From Eleusine coracana subsp. coracana (taxonomy: Eukaryota > Streptophyta > Magnoliopsida > Poales > Poaceae), in the NCBI GenBank assembly GCA_032690845.1, contig CM064433.1:43336658-43400657 (forward strand): a stretch of DNA of 64,000 bases, given 5' to 3'. The position numbers and the translations under genes were made by a program. The notes beneath the pieces are model-generated. The model saw nothing but the letters and a program-made list of their open reading frames with translations. It was not told the DNA's origin and made no database searches. Every line of letters starts with the position of its first letter. The stretch's first letter is position 1. Positions 1 through 9,924 of this stretch are shown here, in pieces.

Positions 1-43
1 CGACCGCGGCCGCGGCTCACACGGCGGCACCACTGCCCACGGC

Positions 44-1830
44 TTGCACAACCCCAGCCTCGCTTGCGCGACACGTGACACCTTCATCCCCTGCGCCACG
101 CGTGGCACCCGTCTACGCCAAGCCTCCAGTCCACCAGGCCTACTCCCGGAGGCCTCCGACTCCTGCACTGACTCCAGTGCCGTCCTCTCCGGTACGCCCT
201 GCGGTCCTTCCCAAAGGAGCTGTTCCGATCTCCCCTATTCAGAACACCGGATGCTGACCCGGGCCAAGCAGGGTCATCGGTTCCTAGCGGCATACCAAAC
301 CGAGGCTCTCTCACCGGGGCCCAAGTCATTCCAGGCCACACTTGTTGATCCTCATTGGCGTGTCGCCATGGAAGAGGAGTATGCTGCCCTACAAGCTAAT
401 TGCACCTAGGAGCTGGTCCCTTGCCCTACTGGTGCTAATGTTGTCATGAGAAAATGGATTTTCCGTCACAAGTTCAACGCTGACGGTCGTCTCGATCGCT
501 ACAAGGCTCACTGGGTCCTCCGGGGTTTCACTCAACGCCCCGGGGTTGACTCTGACGAGACTTTCAGTCCGGTTGTCAAGCCCGCTACTGAGCGCACGAT
601 GATCTCCATTGCTCTCTCTTGATAGTGGCCCATTCATCAATTAGATGTCAAGAATGCATTCCTTCACGGCATTCTCACCGAGACAGTCTACTGTAGTCAG
701 CCCACCGGGTTCATTAGTTCAGCTCATCCGAATCATGTTTGCTGCCTCAACAAGTCCCTGTACGGCCTCAAACAAGCTCCTCATGCATGGTATAGCCGCT
801 TCGCCACCTTCATTCTCACTATGGGTTTTACTGAGGCTCGATCAGATACCTCCCTGTTTGTATTTAAGTAGGGTTCCGATTAGGCATATCTCCCCCTCTA
901 GTGGACGACATTGTTCTCACTGCCTCTTCCACCGGGCTTCTACAGCGCATCATCACAGCACTGCAGGCCGAGTTTGCCATGAAGGATATGGGCACACTTC
1001 ACCACTTTCTTGGCGTCACTATTCAGCCCCAGGGTTTTGAATTATTTCTGTCTCAGAAACAATATGCATTGGATATTCGGGAGCAGGCGTCCATGGCTGA
1101 GTGTAAGCCATGTAGCACCCCAGTTGACACAAACCTGAAGCTTGCAGACGATGAGGGTCCTCCCGTGGCGGATGCAACACACTTCCATAGTTTGGCCGGC
1201 ACTCTGTAGTATCTCACCTTCACCCGTCCTGACATTGCCTATGCAATTCAGCAAGTATATCTGCACATGCATGACCCCCGGGAGGCCCATCTCAATGCGA
1301 TGAAGCGGATCATTCGCTATATGCGCGGTACTATTGACTTCGGCCTCCACCTCACCGTGACCGGGCTTGTTGTTTATTCGGATGCTAATTGGGCAGGCTG
1401 CCTTGACACATGCCGCTCCACCTCTGGCTATGTGGTGTTCCTCGGTGGTAACCTCATCTCTTGTTTGTCAAAATGACAAAACACCATTTCACGCTCCAAT
1501 GCAGAGGCCGAGTACCAGGCTGTCGCCAATGCAATTGTAGAAGCTTCATGGATCCGACAACTCTTGCAGGAGCTCCATTGTCCTCTCTCCAAGGCGACGC
1601 TGGTATACTGTGATAATGTGAGTGTTGTGTACCTCTCCTCCAATTCGGTCCAACATCAGCACACGAAGCATGTCGAGATTGATCTCCACTTCGTCCGTGA
1701 GAGGGTGGCCATTAGGGACGTTCGAGTACTACATGTTCCCACCACCTCCTAGTTTACTGACATCTTCACTAAAGGGCTATCGACATTAGTTTTTGTTGAG
1801 TTTAGATCCAGTCTTAATGTCTCTCCTTGT
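44..1830 (+). pseudogene. Copia pol remnant: reverse transcriptase and RNase H, with stops and frameshift
   Basis: In order the reading frames show the tail of the integrase-RT linker (about 240-400), the RT palm with LDVKNAFLHG (640-670) and SLYGLKQAP (755-785), the VDD of the active site (901-910), and an RNase H domain with SDANWAGC near 1380 and the TKHVEIDLHFVRE tail near 1665. Stops lie at 407-409, as a TGA TAG pair near 620-625, at 868-870 near the RT active site, and at about 1207, 1474 and 1750. A one-base deletion near 899 shifts frame inside the YVDD motif. Several stops fit C-to-T or G-to-A changes at CAG, CGA and TGG codons. The element cannot encode an enzyme. Confidence 0.88.
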
Positions 1831-1860
1831 GGCTAGAGACGTTGTGACTACACCGGTGGG

Positions 1861-2053
1861 TGTCAGAATTAATATGTATTAGGCCTTATGCCTGTATTAG
1901 GCTCATGGGACCCACTAGGGTTTTTACCCCTGGCGCCGCCATCTAGGGCCCGTGCCTCTTGTATGTGTGCCTCCCTGACTGGCGCCTATATATTGTAACC
2001 TTCTTGAGATGGAATACAATCATCTCATTCTAGCCCCAATCTACTTTCCAACA
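1861..2053 (+). repeat. 3' LTR of the copia element (193 bp)
   Basis: Begins TGTCAGAATT directly after a purine-rich GGTGGG and ends TTTCCAACA, giving TG...CA termini. It contains a TATATATTGTAACC-like box near 1986 followed by a short transcribed-looking tail. The partner LTR is outside the window, so the target-site duplication cannot be checked. Confidence 0.75.
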
Positions 2054-2061
2054 ACAAGTAA

Positions 2062-2227
2062 TATGGGACGGAGGTGTCCCAATTTATTTGCCATTCTAGC
2101 TCAGCTTTTTAGTGTCCAAGTTCATAGCCTACTATGAATCTAGACAATACCATTGTCCAGATTCATAGCTTATGCTATGAACCTAATATAAAGCTGAAAC
2201 GTCAATTATTTTGGGATGGAGAGAGTA
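2062..2227. mobile_element. Stowaway-like MITE
   Basis: The right end reads TTGGGATGGAGAGAGTA and the left end GGGACGGAGGTGTCCCAA, matching the CTCCGTCCC-type terminal repeat of grass Stowaway elements with a TA target. The interior is AT-rich, contains several inverted copies of a TTCATAG motif and encodes nothing. The left terminus is degenerate, so its edge is approximate. The inverted-duplication homology starts immediately to its right. Confidence 0.5.
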
Positions 2228-2722
2228 TATAGCGAGTGAACTGAAAAAATAAAAATAAAATCATGGAGGATATGCAGGCAAGGCATGCATTAGTCAAACC
2301 CTATACATACTGTAGTTGCTAACTAGCTATCTGTACTGTAGACCTGGTTCTCCATAGGAATCTGGAATATGTACTGTAGCTAGTAGTAGTTGCACTGTAC
2401 GCCTTTTCTTCCAAGTCTGTTCTCCAGTTTCCATCTACTACTCCTACTGTGCAAGCCCTCTCATGTGCGTAGCCACAAGATGGTGCGTGCAACGGATAGA
2501 AATTTATTTGTACTAGATAATGTAAGTTTAGTGCTTTAGAACATGCACAGCTAGACAATAAATATAATGCCCCAATGATATTAATAGTGTTTTATTATTA
2601 CCAATAAATGAAATTATGCTTAACAGACGACCAGACGTGCATCTGTCGCAGCCGCGCGACGACCTCACAGACGTGCCGTTGTAACCCTGGCCACCCCATG
2701 GTCGGGCGCTGCTAGCTTGCAT

Positions 2723-2889
2723 CAGTGGCGGACCTAGAAATCTAGTGTGAGGTGTGCACCAATGAACAAAAAACATTAAGATCTGAGAAGTTCAAGGTAT
2801 AAGCACAGCACATAGCAGTTTGTCTACTGAATCTCGAAATTTCAGGGTGTGCCATGGCACCCCTGGCTACCCACCTGGGTCCACCACTG
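2723..2889. mobile_element. hAT-type MITE with 8-bp target-site duplication
   Basis: Terminal inverted repeats are CAGTGGCGGACC at the left and GGTCCACCACTG at the right, with one mismatch in 12. An exact 8-bp duplication GCTTGCAT flanks it (2715-2722 and 2890-2897). An 8-bp duplication and CAG-type ends are typical of hAT elements. There is no coding capacity in 167 bp. I found no counterpart at the mirrored position in the right arm, so it probably inserted after the inverted duplication. Confidence 0.85.
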
Positions 2890-3287
2890 GCTTGCATCTA
2901 GGGGATGGATGTGCACATACATGTGTCGTAGCTGGAAGGGTTTAAGCTATAGGGCCTCCATGCTCCATCACTGGGAACTAGGCAATCATACTTTGTTGTG
3001 CAATCAAGGACTATGAACTGAGAACATGAAAAAAAAGCTAATTAACAATCATGTATAATTATATTTAAGCTTACGTATGTATGGCAGGAAAGAGAACTGC
3101 ATATAAATTGCTTCATACATCTTAGGAGCAAATTAATACTACTACATATAAATTGCTTCATTCAGCCTTCTAGCAACTACTAGTAACAGTATGTAGTGAC
3201 AGTCAAATTAAAACCAGTGACATAGGAGAGAACCTATAATTTCTTATGCTGTAAATGACGCACAAAAAGTTTGCTCTTTTTATTACT

Positions 3288-4350
3288 ATTTAATTGGTTA
3301 ACCAAAATTGTCATAAAAGAACAAGGGAGTAAACTACGGCATGCAATTCCAAACCAAAAGACGACCAACATTCCGTTCCCAAAATGCTTTGGTTTGTCGG
3401 ACAAGAATGCAACGTCCTTCAAACTATTGCGTAACATGTTAAACCCGCCCATGAACCCATGTGCTATTCTATGTAGTTTTGCTGAAAAAAGTAAGTGGTG
3501 TTTGTTTCCATGAAAAGCTAAAATTTAGCTTTTAAAATTTGAGCTAAACTTTAGCATCTATTGGAGGGCTAAAGTTTAGCCCCCCCCCCCCTCCCCCTCC
3601 CCCCTAGCCATTTTTCTTCTCTATAACTAAAGTTTAGCTCAACTTTTAGTCCTTTTGTTCGTTTCTCTAGATCTAAAATTTGGACTCAAGTTTAGTTTTA
3701 GCCTTTTAGCCTATAAAAACAAACATGCCCTAAGAAAAAAAGAGAGTGAGGTTGAACGCATTGGGGATCGTGAGGGCAGCAGCGTAGGAGGGGTGGGGTG
3801 AACTTAAACGACGGTGTTGCATCAGCGGCGACGTTGTGTAGTTGGACGCGCCAGCTGAGCAGCGTGAACTGCACCTAGCTCAACAATGAAGGACAAATAG
3901 CCTGCTCGTGGTGGAGGTTGGTCAAGAAAGTGGCATAGCCACAATAAGGGGGCTGGCCACTGTGGAGGCTCAACCGCTGAGCCGCAAGGGAGCCGTGACA
4001 CCAATAGTCACACGGCCAGCGGCGACGAAGGCCATGTGGTAAAGGCAGTGAAAAGTAACTCCACATATATATATGCACACAAGACTTATCATAGCCATCT
4101 ATTTTTAACTGCAATGCTTTGAGATTCGTATTTGATATCCACCTCTCCATCTCAACCTTATTACTACTGTTGACATCTAAATCGATGGCTGAGATAAATC
4201 TTGTGCGCAAGAAGATGTGAAAATTTCGCTTTTGGTAACGGCAATGCCATCGAATGACATTGAGCAATCCAAAGCCGAAGGTGATGATGCTCGTCGGGGA
4301 GGGCTCAACAGCGAGGCCGAGCAAGAAACGCCACCGCACGATAGCTTGAT
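3288..4350 (+). pseudogene. Truncated, decayed copy of the gene A promoter and first exon
   Basis: From about 3288 the sequence follows the region upstream of gene A (7070 onward): the AAATTGGC..AAAATTGTC stretch, GACGACCAA, the GTCGGACAA block, then the GC-rich start of exon 1. The start-codon context is recognisable at 3886-3888, but the fifth codon is a stop (3898-3900). Later blocks resemble exon 1 repeat units (for example near 4250-4330, GAGCAATCCAAAGCCGAAGG). A Tourist-like MITE interrupts it at 3495-3730 and an AT-rich insert lies near 4045-4220. Nothing after exon 1 is present. It is a third, non-functional copy of the gene A 5' end, in tandem with gene A. Confidence 0.78.
3495..3730. 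mobile_element. Tourist-like MITE inside the gene A fragment
   Basis: The ends are GTGGTGTTTGTTTCC and AAAACAAACATGCCC, inverted repeats with a few mismatches, flanked by TAA on both sides (3492-3494 and 3731-3733). The interior holds repeated GCTAAAATTTAGC-type self-complementary motifs and a C-rich run. A 3-bp TAA target fits the PIF/Harbinger (Tourist) class. Confidence 0.7.
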
Positions 4351-4372
4351 GGAGGCCTGGCTCCTCAGCTTA

Positions 4373-4872
4373 GGGTGTGATTAGTTGAATGGATGAGTCT
4401 AGCTTGTCTCGTATTAGTGAGTCAGGCTCACCTTGGCCTGGCTGAGTACATGCTAGAGGATTTGTTTGGTTACTTGTATCAAGATAGCCTGGCTACAATG
4501 ACATGATGTTTGGTTATTTATGAGTACTTTTTGAAAGAGATAAAAGTCAAAAAGATATATATTATTATAATTATTACTTTAGTTACCTATATGCAATAGC
4601 TCATATCTTATCTATTTGAATCTTAATCAACTTTAAAGTATATTAATATCACTTGCTAATTATTATATAATAACATGATTAGCCACTAATGTGTTGCATC
4701 CGGCGAGCCTGGCTCACCAGAACGGTTTCCATCTAGGTTTCTTTGCGGCCAGGCTGAGGGACACTATTTGCATGAGCGAGGCCATGCTCCAAAGTACTTG
4801 CGAGCAACCAATCATTGTAATATAATATCCCGTGAGCCATGCCGAGGCATATACAACCATCCAATCAGACCC
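4373..4872. mobile_element. MITE 1 of an adjacent pair (TTA target)
   Basis: Starts GGGTGTGATTAGTTGAATGG and ends CCATCCAATCAGACCC, forming imperfect inverted repeats. TTA flanks it on both sides (4370-4372 and 4873-4875). No open frame of note. The 500-bp interior is AT-rich in its middle and has CCTGGCT motifs near both ends. Confidence 0.7.
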
Positions 4873-4875
4873 TTA

Positions 4876-5258
4876 GGGTTTGATTGGTTTGTTGCATATG
4901 ACTTAGCCTGGCCCATGGGATGCAAGAGCTACTTGATTGGTTGCTTGGACGCGCGCTTCAGCCTAGGTGGCCACATGCAAAAGCATTGTTAGGGCCTGGC
5001 TCCGCATAAACGAAAAGGAATTCCGTTTTTGGCGGGTTTGGCTCACGCGCTGCAAGTCACGTGGATGCGAGGAACTTTTTCTAGCTCAATGCATGTATTT
5101 CAGTCTGCAATGTGAGCAACCAATCACCATCTGCATTGAGCCTGGTCCAAGGAAGCGAACAAACCAATCAAACCTACCGGCATACATATGACCTGGCTCA
5201 CCTCAGCCTGGTTCCGTGTGCAGCCTGGACGATGCGGGTACCAGAACCAATCACGCCC
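4876..5258. mobile_element. MITE 2 of an adjacent pair, sharing the TTA junction
   Basis: Starts GGGTTTGATTGGTTT and ends AACCAATCACGCCC, inverted repeats closely related to those of the MITE at 4373-4872. It shares the TTA at 4873-4875 with that neighbour; the right flank reads TTG, one change from TTA. The two look like related non-autonomous elements where one inserted at the other's target. Confidence 0.65.
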
Positions 5259-6240
5259 TTGGTGACTATAGGGCACCGGACGACCTGAAGCTCACTGGGA
5301 TTTCATAATCACTGTGTAGGCTATGATGGTGAGGCGAATTCAACTACTTAAGTTAAAATAGTATTAATATATCTAAACCGTTAGATTAAGGAACAAATGA
5401 ACTGTTCATAATTATTTTAGCTCACTATAAAGTTTCTCTTATACATCTAGCATAAGTACATGAATCAAGCATATAAAGAAGAAATTTAGCACACAAAAGT
5501 AAAAGTGTATCATACCTAAAAGTTAGATAATAAAACATACTCATTGTCAAACCTATCTTAGAAAATCTTCAAAATATATCTAACCCGGCCATGCAGATGC
5601 ATTAATAACGTGTCAGCCATTTGTGCATAACATAAGCAAAACAAGCACCGCTAAGCAGGGAGGCAGCTTGCACGGTACGCTCAGCTGCTAAAACACACAG
5701 AAATTTGGAGTGGCTCGGAGCAGAGCTGCTGGACAGGACACAGGGGTAGCTGACACACCTCTTTGCTTCGTTCTGTGTGTGTGTGAGAGAGAGAGAGAAA
5801 GAGAGAGTTTAGCCAAAAGATCAATGCAACGGATCTCTACAGTGTGTGGTGCACACGTGACATAGAACGAAGTTCTGTGATTTTGGAGAGATTAGAATCA
5901 TAAGGTTAAACTTAGCTGATGCACAATTGTGATCGTTGGCATACAATTTTAATAATGCTGATGGACATGACATCCCGCTCAAAAACTTGCCTGGCTGGCT
6001 GGCTGGGATAAAATTTTCGTTCAAAAACTTGCCTCCAATCTGAGGTTCGATTTGGAAAGATCAAGCAAAGCTGCAGGCAAAGGCTTTGCTTGCTTTGGTC
6101 CAGGGCTGTACGCTGAAGACACTCTAGAACCACCACGCATATCTCCACGCATGAAATTTTAAAATCATATTTTTTTATTCCAATTTATTGATAAAAAATA
6201 TTTAAATTTTGAAGAAAAAAATCATGCATATAAAATTTAA
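5259..6240. other. Non-coding stretch with a microsatellite
   Basis: No gene is visible. At about 5776-5808 there is a (GT)n run followed by (GA)n. Short open frames here are unsupported by splice signals, codon use or by the other arm. The stretch lies in the upstream flank of gene A and belongs to the left arm of the inverted duplication. Confidence 0.5.
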
Positions 6241-6430
6241 CCAGGCTTCAGACCAGCCCAGCCCGGTTAGCCTGTTGGGCCGACAGGCCAATCCGATCCA
6301 TTTAAAACACTCAGTGTCATGCTTGGACTCGGCCATAGATCCGTCATGCCGGCACGACACGACCCATTAGCAAGATGGGACGTGCTGTCCCGTTAAGCCA
6401 ACGGTCCGACCCGTTGGTTAGGTATACTAA
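6241..6430. repeat. GC-rich dispersed repeat, mirrored in the right arm
   Basis: Rich in GGCCCG, CCCGTT and CACGAC motifs and ending near TTGGTTAGGTATAC. A related block in opposite orientation lies at about 61,210-61,440, starting GTATACCTGGTCAACGGG. Its presence in both arms at the same relative place shows it predates the inverted duplication. The element class is not clear. Confidence 0.5.
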
Positions 6431-6452
6431 GCACCTAGCTTTATGAATGGTG

Positions 6453-6775
6453 CACTAACTCAGAAATGATCTTTAGAGACAGTTTTTTACACTATTAGAG
6501 ACGAAAAACAAAACCGTCATTTAAAACACGTCAGTAAATTTAGAACCTTACAGACGGTTTATTTACCCTTCACTAATGATGTTCTGACGAGCATGTACAA
6601 ACCTGTCGCTGATGTTGTGATAGAAAATTAGAAATCCGTCATTTATTCTGTGACGAGAAATTAGAAACCGTTCGTTAATTCTATGACAGGAAATTAGAAA
6701 CCTGTCGTTGATGTTGTGACGGTTAAAAAAAAAAAGCAAACCCATCACTGACGCACATGCACACCCCATGATGTT
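6453..6775 (+). mobile_element. Remnant terminus of a CACTA-like DNA transposon
   Basis: Begins CACTAACTCAGAAATGATC; the mirrored copy ends at 61,185 with the better CACTACCTCAGAAATGAC. It is followed by many direct and inverted copies of a subterminal motif of the type GACGGGTTTCTAATTT (6500-6750). CACTA ends with short subterminal repeats are typical of En/Spm elements. Only one end is visible and there is no transposase, so this is a fragment or deletion derivative. Confidence 0.5.
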
Positions 6776-7423
6776 AAATATTGACGTAGAAATATATTGG
6801 TTTTCTCCGTTCCATGATGTTGAACTATTACAAGATTTACGAGAAATATATACATTGATTCCATGCTCATATATAATTTTTCTTAAAACATTTTAGGAGT
6901 ATAAACATGCTTTTCAATAAACTAAATATTACTTTCTTGCTTCAGCAAAGATTACATGTCAAGGAAAGAGCGGACAATAGCTGTGGCAAAAAGAATCTAC
7001 AAAACAAATAGACTCTGCTCATGTCAATACTGAGTAATTAAGTTCAGTTCACAATACAGAAATGCAACTTTTAAATTGGCAAAATCATCACAAAAGGAAA
7101 AGGAGGAGTAGATTATGGGAAAATCCAAAGGACGACCAAGATTCCCTCCCCAAAATGGCAGAGCGCTTTTGTTCGGACAAACGGCTTCAAACTGGCACTA
7201 CAGTACTAGTAGCACGTTGGACCAGCCCAAGAGCTCCTGTGTCTGCAGTGTCGTTTTGCAAGAAAGTAAAAAAGAACGAAAAAAAGAAGAGTGTGAGCTT
7301 GGGCGCGTTGGTGATGGCGGCGGCGCGTTTGGGTTGAACTTGAACCACGGTGTTCCGGCGGCGAGGCGTTGTGTGCGTGGTTGCGCGCGCCGGCTGTGCA
7401 ACGCGGCGAACTGCAGCTCAGCA
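6776..7423 (+). promoter_or_regulatory. Conserved upstream region and probable 5' leader of gene A
   Basis: The stretch from about 6950 to the start codon of gene A is conserved in three places: here, upstream of gene A' (42,188-42,660, reversed) and ahead of the decayed fragment (3288 onward). Shared blocks include TTTAAATTGGCAAAATCATC, AAATGGCAGA, the TTTGTTCGGACAAACGGCTT palindromic block and GCACGTTGGACCAG. I see no clear TATA box. Conservation of a non-coding stretch between copies is compatible with promoter function but could simply reflect common origin. Confidence 0.4.
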
Positions 7424-8392
7424 ATGGAGGCCGACGGGTCTCCTCGTGATGGAGCTCGTTCAAGAAACGGGCGCAAGAAGGGGAAAAGGAGCCGCGGCGG
7501 AGGCTCGGCCACGGAGCCGCGCGACGCCGCCGGCGGTGGCGCGGTGAAGGAAAGGCCGCGCGACGGCGAGCAATCCAATGCCGAAGGTGTTGGAGGGCGC
7601 AACGGGAAGGAGGGTGACGCGGTGCAGGCAACGCCGCCGCGCGACGGCGAGCAGGTCCCCGGCCCCGGCGAAGGACGGCTGCGCCGTCGCCGAGCCAGAC
7701 GCAACAGGAAGAAGAGCAAGGGCGACACGGCCGGTGAAGGCTCAGCCGCCGGGCCGCACGGGAGCCGCGACGACGACGCCGAAGGCGACACGGCCGGCGG
7801 CCACGCGGTAAAGGCTGCGCCGCCGCGCGCCGGTGAGCAATCGGGTGGCGGCGGTGGCCGGGGAGGGCTCAACGGCGCGACCGGCCAAGAAAGAGTCGAC
7901 CTTGGAGGTCTTGCCGGTCCCAACGTAGGGCGCAACGGCGGCGTTGGGGAAGAAAGGCCTGGTCTTGGCCGCGTTCAGCCGCCGCAGCGCGGCGCACTGG
8001 CTGGAGGACACGGTGGAGCCGCGGCCGGGAGCTCACGTGGGACGCTTGGAGCAGAGGATGGAGATGGAGTGGCTGGCGGGGATTCAAATGCCGGCGTCCT
8101 GGACGATGAGCAAGTCGGGCATGGCGACCAGCAGGCCACCGGCAGCTCCCCCGTTGGCGCCGGAGGAAAAGACGCCGTTTTTCCTCGGGATGAAGCCGCA
8201 GCTGAAGAAGACGGCCACAATGGAGATGGCCTGGGCGGTGCCACAGTGACGAACGGGGAGCCGGAGCCGGGGACAGGCGCGGCGGACTCGGAACAGAGGG
8301 CTACAGCATCGACATTGCTGTCTCAGACTGCAGACGACATCAAGGACGGGCTCAACACCGATATGCACAAAGGGAAGAAGGAGGAGGAGAAG
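7424..8392 (+). CDS. Gene A exon 1: GC-rich, repeat-containing basic N-terminus
   Basis: 323 codons, opening MEADGSPRDGARSRNG. The region is rich in Gly, Arg, Ala and Asp and is built from loose repeats around the core APPRAGEQ or PRDGEQ, followed by GG.NG. A cluster RLRRRRARRNRKK at about residue 85 is a strong candidate nuclear localisation signal and is kept in A'. The region is likely disordered. The exon ends GAGGAGAAG|GTATGAAT. Very high GC here and low GC downstream is normal for grass genes. No known catalytic domain is visible. Confidence 0.7.
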
Positions 8393-8483
8393 GTATGAAT
8401 TTGGCACTCGGTTAATCTGATCAGGGTACATTTGATTTCATACTTTTATGCATCGATAGATAATGCATTGTGGTGACAAGCAG

Positions 8484-8931
8484 GCTAAAGGAAAGATGAC
8501 CATGGTAGCCACTGCACCCAGCAGTACGCCGTTAACATTGCTGTCTCCGGGTTCAGACATCAAGCAAGAGCAGAACGCTGATACTTACAAGGACAAAGTA
8601 TGAAATTCCACTCTACTTGCTCGGTTACTTACTTAATTTGATCATTCTCGGGGTACATAGGATTTGATGATGCATGGATACTTTTGTGCGTTTTGTTGAC
8701 AAGCAGGCAACAGGCAGCCCGCACAGTGGAGCTGCAGGTACAGACGGAGGCTCAGTTCAGCCAGTTGGAGAGGGGGAAGGTGGGGGTGACAAAGACCAAA
8801 CAGATGTTGGCTGTGGAGGTGATCCAGGCGGCGAGGAGAAGGCACTACTGCCACGACGTACCTTCCTCTCTGATGCTTTACTCTCGTGGACTATGAATGA
8901 TGTTCTGAACGACAATTTTTACAAACAAAAG
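8484..8931 (+). CDS. Gene A exons 2 and 3: duplicated linker exon and start of the helicase-family N domain
   Basis: Exon 2 (8484-8597, 38 codons) repeats the end of exon 1: compare TLLSPGSDIKQEQNADTYK with TLLSQTADDIKDGLNTDMHK. The introns that follow both also match (GTATGAA start, a CTCGGTTA block, GACAAGCAG end), so an exon plus its intron was copied in tandem. Exon 3 (8707-8931) ends with LSDALLSWTMNDVLNDNFYK, which matches the start of plant SEN1-like helicases where an FSWSLEDI-type motif opens the conserved region. A' has no such introns: its first exon runs straight into the same motif. Confidence 0.68.
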
Positions 8932-9295
8932 GTATGAACTTGACACCAACCTGCATCTGGTCTTTCTTGCTGCAAATTGAACATGGAAGGTCGATCTGGT
9001 CATTCACCGTGTGTATTTTTAAGTCGATCAATAGTGCATCGATGGATGACCTTATAAGGCTATTGCACTCTGGTACACAACTGCAATTTGTACGTGCACC
9101 TTCCACATAACCATTTAATTAGGCGTAATTATTTTTTATTATATTAGGATTCAAGTTCTTTAGTATTTTGTTTCTTTTATTAATACAGTATAGTCAACTA
9201 AATTCAATCCATGATTTGTTCATACAGCATCCTACTATTATGCTATTGATGTTAAGCTATACATAAAGAAGTTTGCAACTTGCTGTCCCATTTAG

Positions 9296-9810
9296 GTGCA
9301 AAGAATTCCGGATAAATTTGAGACAGTTCAGCATTTTGCCGAGGTGCATTGTCAACTATTATTGGAGGAACTGAGATCAGAATTATGTTCATCCTTAAAA
9401 AATCCTAGTGCAGCTCAGTATTGCAAACTGCTCTCTGTTCAACAATGTGGTTCACCCTGTGTCTACTTTCTAGATATTGATCTTGATGCTACCAACCCAA
9501 ATGATCGTCGGTGTCATCATATTCCCATGACTATGACGTATGCTTGTTAACATCTAAACCTCTTGGAGATTCTAATCTCGACATCATGACTTCCTCCATT
9601 GGCATAGCAGTTGGAATTGGCAAGAGTACATATTTTCAAAGGAGCTTCAGGGTGGTACTCCTAGAGTCTAAAGATTTTCAGCCAGAAAATATAAAATACG
9701 TTAGTTTCCTTACTAACGTCCAACACAAGATGAAAATTTCTGATGCTCTATCTCTTGATGATGAGGGAAGCCATGTTGCTATTCAACGTGTCATGGAATT
9801 GCATCAGCAG
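9296..9810 (+). pseudogene. Gene A exon 4: helicase N-terminal domain, with 1-base deletion
   Basis: Starts VQRIPDKFETVQHFAEVH, matching VNKIPNSFDSTEHFADTH in A' and the region preceding the RecA domain in plant SEN1-like helicases. Length is 515 nt against 513 nt in A'; after allowing one extra codon, one base is missing. The frame changes between HHIP and DYDVCLLTSKPL near 9528, and the unshifted frame stops at 9548-9550. Past the lesion the alternate frame stays open to the donor at 9811 and aligns with A' throughout. Confidence 0.75.
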
Positions 9811-9881
9811 GTAAACTAACATTCTGTCGAACACTTTCTTCTAAGCATTAAGTTTAGAATGGTTTCCTGGCTTGCTTTAAA

Positions 9882-9916
9882 TTGTGTGTGTGTGTGTGTG
9901 TGTTTTTTTTTTTTTG
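9882..9916 (+). repeat. (GT)n microsatellite and T-run at the end of gene A intron 4
   Basis: A GT dinucleotide run of about ten units is followed by a long T tract that abuts the acceptor TGCAATGCAG of exon 5. The T tract doubles as polypyrimidine tract. Such tracts vary in length and may alter splicing. A' lacks the GT run. Confidence 0.85.
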
Positions 9917-9924
9917 CAATGCAG

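Larger units (their letters stand above)
1..2053 (+). mobile_element. Degenerate Ty1/copia retrotransposon, 3' part only
   Basis: This is the 3' portion of a copia-type LTR retrotransposon that enters the window from the left. It has a ruined reverse transcriptase/RNase H region, a spacer and a short 3' LTR at 1861-2053. The 5' LTR, gag, protease and integrase lie outside the window. It lies just outside the left arm of the large inverted duplication, so it is not part of the duplicated block. Its short LTR and sequence differ from the Sirevirus-like elements at 43-61 kb, so it is a different lineage. Confidence 0.9.

Noticed and set aside
7198..8244. Pro/Ser/Arg-rich frames on the minus strand opposite gene A exon 1
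   Set aside because: Composition artefact of high GC; not conserved in sequence with the matching frames opposite A'.
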